7,594 nt of DNA from an uncultured Eubacteriales bacterium (lineage in GTDB: Bacteria; Bacillota; Clostridia; Oscillospirales; Oscillospiraceae), in the NCBI GenBank assembly GCA_905210385.1, contig CAJLWS010000066.1, positions 1 to 7,594 of the forward strand, read 5' to 3'. Both the position numbers and the translations under genes were made by a program. Numbering within the stretch: the stretch's first letter is position 1; the number at the start of each line of letters is the position of its first letter. Positions 5,248-7,594 of this stretch are shown here, one piece after another. The notes under the pieces were generated by a model. It searched no databases and was not told where the DNA came from. It saw only the letters and a program-made list of their open reading frames with translations.

Positions 5248-7594
5248 ATGAGCCAAGTATTTCGATGCTATGTGGAGAAGCGGCCCGGGTTTGACGTGGA
5301 GGCGGAAAAGACCCTGCAGGAGCTGCGGGACCAGTTGGGGATCGCCGGATTGACCGGGCTGCGGCTGCTCAACCGCTACGATGTGGAAGGGGTGGATGAG
5401 GCGGTCTACCAGGCGGCCAAACCCACGGTGTTTTCTGAGCCCCAGTGTGACGACCTCTACGATGAGCAGCTGCCGGAGCTGGGGGAGGGGACCACCCTGC
5501 TGGCGGTGGAGGCTTTGCCCGGCCAGTATGACCAGCGGGCGGACTCCTGCGCCCAGTGCATCATGCTGCTGGCGGGGGTGGCCAAGCCCGCCGTGGCCAA
5601 CGCCCGGGTGTATGCCATGACCGGGAGCCTGAGCCAGGGAGACCTGAACAAAATCCGGACCTATCTCATCAACCCCGTGGAGTGCCGAGAGGCTCTCATG
5701 GACAAGCCGGACACCCTGGCCCGGACCTACGACACCCCCGACCGGGTGGCGGTGCTCACCGGGTTCACCGCCCTGGATGAGGACGGACTGAAGCGGATGC
5801 TGGAGGAGTATGGCCTGGCCATGGACCTGGCCGACCTGAAGTTCCTCCAGGCCTATTTCCGGGATGAGGAGCGCCGGGATCCCACCATCACCGAGGTACG
5901 GGTGGTGGACACCTATTGGTCTGATCACTGCCGACATACCACCTTTTCCACCCATATCAATTCCGTGGAGATCATGGACCAGAAGGTGGCCGAGGCCTAT
6001 CGCCGCTATCTGGATGCCCGTACAGAGGTATACGGAAAGGAGAAGGCCAGCGTGCGGCCCCAGACCCTCATGGATATCGCCACCATCGGCGCCAAGACCC
6101 TGAAGAAGCGGGGGCTGCTGAAGGATCTGGACGAGAGCGAGGAGATCAACGCCTGCTCCATCCGGGTCAGGGCCGTGGTGGACGGGGAGGAGCAGGACTG
6201 GCTGCTCCTGTTCAAGAACGAGACCCACAACCACCCCACCGAGATCGAGCCCTTCGGCGGCGCGGCCACCTGCATCGGCGGCTGCATCCGGGACCCCCTG
6301 TCCGGCCGGGCCTATGTGTACCAGGCCATGCGGCTGACCGGCTGCGGCGACCCCCGGGCGCCCATGGGCGAAACTCTGGAGGGCAAGCTGCCCCAGCGCA
6401 AGCTGGCCCAGACCGCGGCGGCGGGCTACTCCTCCTATGGCAACCAGATCGGCCTGGCCACCGGCCTGGTGGATGAGGGCTATCACGAGGGGTATATCGC
6501 CAAGCACCTGGAGGTGGGTGCCGTGGTGGGCGCCGCACCGGCGGCCAACGTGGTCCGGGAGCGCCCCGCCCCCGGCGACGTGGTCATCCTGCTGGGCGGG
6601 CGCACCGGCCGGGATGGCATCGGTGGGGCTACCGGCTCCTCCAAGAGCCACAACAAGGCATCCCTGACTACCATGGCCAGCGAGGTACAGAAGGGCAACG
6701 CCCCCGAGGAGCGCAAGCTTCAGCGGCTGTTCCGCAACCCGGCGGTGACCCAGCTGGTCAAACGCTGCAATGACTTTGGTGCCGGCGGTGTAAGCGTGGC
6801 CATCGGCGAGTTGGCTGACGGACTGTCCATCGACCTGGATGCCGTGCGCAAGAAGTACGATGGTCTGGACGGCACGGAGCTGGCTATTTCCGAGTCCCAG
6901 GAGCGCATGGCCGTGGTGGTGGCCCCAAAGGATGAGGCGGCGTTTATCGCCGCCGCCCAGGGGGAGAACCTGGAGGCCTACCGGGTGGCGGTAGTCACTG
7001 AACGTCCCAGGATGGTGATGACCTGGAAGGGGCAGACTATTGCTGATCTGTCCCGGGCCTTCCTGAGTACCAACGGCGCGGTAAAGCACACCAGCGTCTT
7101 TGTCCCCGCCCGAAAGGAGGGCATCCCCGAGCCCTTTACTGGCCTGCGGGCTATGGCGGGCAGCCTGAAGTGCGGCTCCCGCCGGGGGCTGGCTGAGCGG
7201 TTTGACGGTTCCATCGGCGCGGCCTCCGTGCTTATGCCCTATGGCGGCGCAACTCAGCGTACCCCTGCCCAGGTGATGGCGGCTACCTTCCCGGTGGAGC
7301 CGGGTAAGGTGACGGAGACCTGCTCGGTGATGAGCTGGGGCTTCGACCCGGACTGGATGTCTGCCGACCCCTACGGTGGAGCGGGGGCGTCCGTAGTATT
7401 GTCCGTGGCCAAGCTGGCGGCGGCCGGGTGCGACCCGGATGCGGCCTACCTCACGTTCCAGGAATACTTTGAAAAGCTGCGGGAGGAGCCGGAGCGCTGG
7501 GGCAAGCCCTTCCAGGCGCTGCTGGGCGCCCTGGACGCCCAGCTGGGGCTGGGGGTGGCCGCCATCGGCGGCAAGGACTCCATGTCCGGCAGCT
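5248..7594 (+). CDS. purL: Phosphoribosylformylglycinamidine synthase, long form (3' partial)
   Basis: PurL catalyses the fourth step of de novo purine synthesis, converting FGAR, glutamine and ATP to FGAM in the cytoplasm. The frame opens at ATG 5248 (M-S-Q-V-F-R-C-Y-V-E-K) and runs to the edge: 782 codons plus one base, without a stop. Visible motifs are DTYWSDHCRHTTF (221-233), FKNETHNHPTEIEPFGGAAT (322-341), the glycine-rich GGRTGRDGIGGATGSS (450-465), NDFGAGGVSVAIGELADG (508-525) and GGKDSM (774-779) in the second synthetase half. The N-terminal 200 residues correspond to the PurS-like region. The architecture matches the single-chain FGAM synthase of Clostridia, bifidobacteria and streptococci, usually about 1,240 residues. 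Roughly 450 residues, including the C-terminal glutaminase domain, would lie beyond the window. Codon use is strongly GC-biased, like secA. Presence of the glutaminase domain is inferred, not seen. Confidence 0.97.
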   Translation, partial: MSQVFRCYVEKRPGFDVEAEKTLQELRDQLGIAGLTGLRLLNRYDVEGVDEAVYQAAKPTVFSEPQCDDLYDEQLPELGEGTTLLAVEALPGQYDQRADSCAQCIMLLAGVAKPAVANARVYAMTGSLSQGDLNKIRTYLINPVECREALMDKPDTLARTYDTPDRVAVLTGFTALDEDGLKRMLEEYGLAMDLADLKFLQAYFRDEERRDPTITEVRVVDTYWSDHCRHTTFSTHINSVEIMDQKVAEAYRRYLDARTEVYGKEKASVRPQTLMDIATIGAKTLKKRGLLKDLDESEEINACSIRVRAVVDGEEQDWLLLFKNETHNHPTEIEPFGGAATCIGGCIRDPLSGRAYVYQAMRLTGCGDPRAPMGETLEGKLPQRKLAQTAAAGYSSYGNQIGLATGLVDEGYHEGYIAKHLEVGAVVGAAPAANVVRERPAPGDVVILLGGRTGRDGIGGATGSSKSHNKASLTTMASEVQKGNAPEERKLQRLFRNPAVTQLVKRCNDFGAGGVSVAIGELADGLSIDLDAVRKKYDGLDGTELAISESQERMAVVVAPKDEAAFIAAAQGENLEAYRVAVVTERPRMVMTWKGQTIADLSRAFLSTNGAVKHTSVFVPARKEGIPEPFTGLRAMAGSLKCGSRRGLAERFDGSIGAASVLMPYGGATQRTPAQVMAATFPVEPGKVTETCSVMSWGFDPDWMSADPYGGAGASVVLSVAKLAAAGCDPDAAYLTFQEYFEKLREEPERWGKPFQALLGALDAQLGLGVAAIGGKDSMSGS

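Noticed and set aside
4999..7089. Long open frame on the minus strand (696 codons)
   Set aside because: It is antisense to the SBP end and purL and crosses their boundary. Its translation is rich in G, H, L and Q without recognisable domains, as expected opposite GC-biased codons.

Overview
The window looks like chromosomal DNA of a GC-rich, low-oxygen Firmicute, most likely a Clostridia member near the Oscillospirales. This is inferred from the high G+C, the Firmicutes-type SecA with a SEC-C zinc tail, the long single-chain PurL of the type found in Clostridia, and a lipoprotein solute-binding protein. The species cannot be named from the sequence. All four protein genes lie on the + strand; no tRNA, rRNA, CRISPR array or transposase gene was seen.

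Layout: (1) 1-2473, the 3' nine-tenths of secA, whose 5' end (including most of the Walker A motif) is outside the window. (2) 2474-2828, a 355-base gap that is not ordinary spacer. It begins with a hairpin-dense segment of about 150 bases with 9-bp inverted ends. It continues with a second, damaged copy of the last bases of secA (the SEC-C zinc-motif code, with a 14-base deletion) and then shorter echoes of the same sequence. The last echo supplies the ribosome binding site of the next gene. (3) 2829-3641, a PgeF/YfiH/YlmD (laccase-domain) gene in which the third zinc-binding histidine is replaced by proline. (4) 3638-5164, a lipoprotein substrate-binding protein of the peptide/nickel ABC importer family, overlapping the previous gene by four bases. 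(5) 5165-5247, a short spacer. (6) 5248 to the end, purL, which runs off the right edge before its glutaminase domain.

How the genes relate: secA (protein export) and purL (de novo purine synthesis) are housekeeping genes. Between them pgeF and the binding protein form a tight, translationally coupled pair with visibly less GC-biased third codon positions than their neighbours. No permease or ATPase for the binding protein is present here. The most unusual part is the secA-pgeF junction, where pieces of the SEC-C code occur in both direct and inverted orientation around a multi-hairpin segment. The next most unusual is the altered metal site of the PgeF-family protein.
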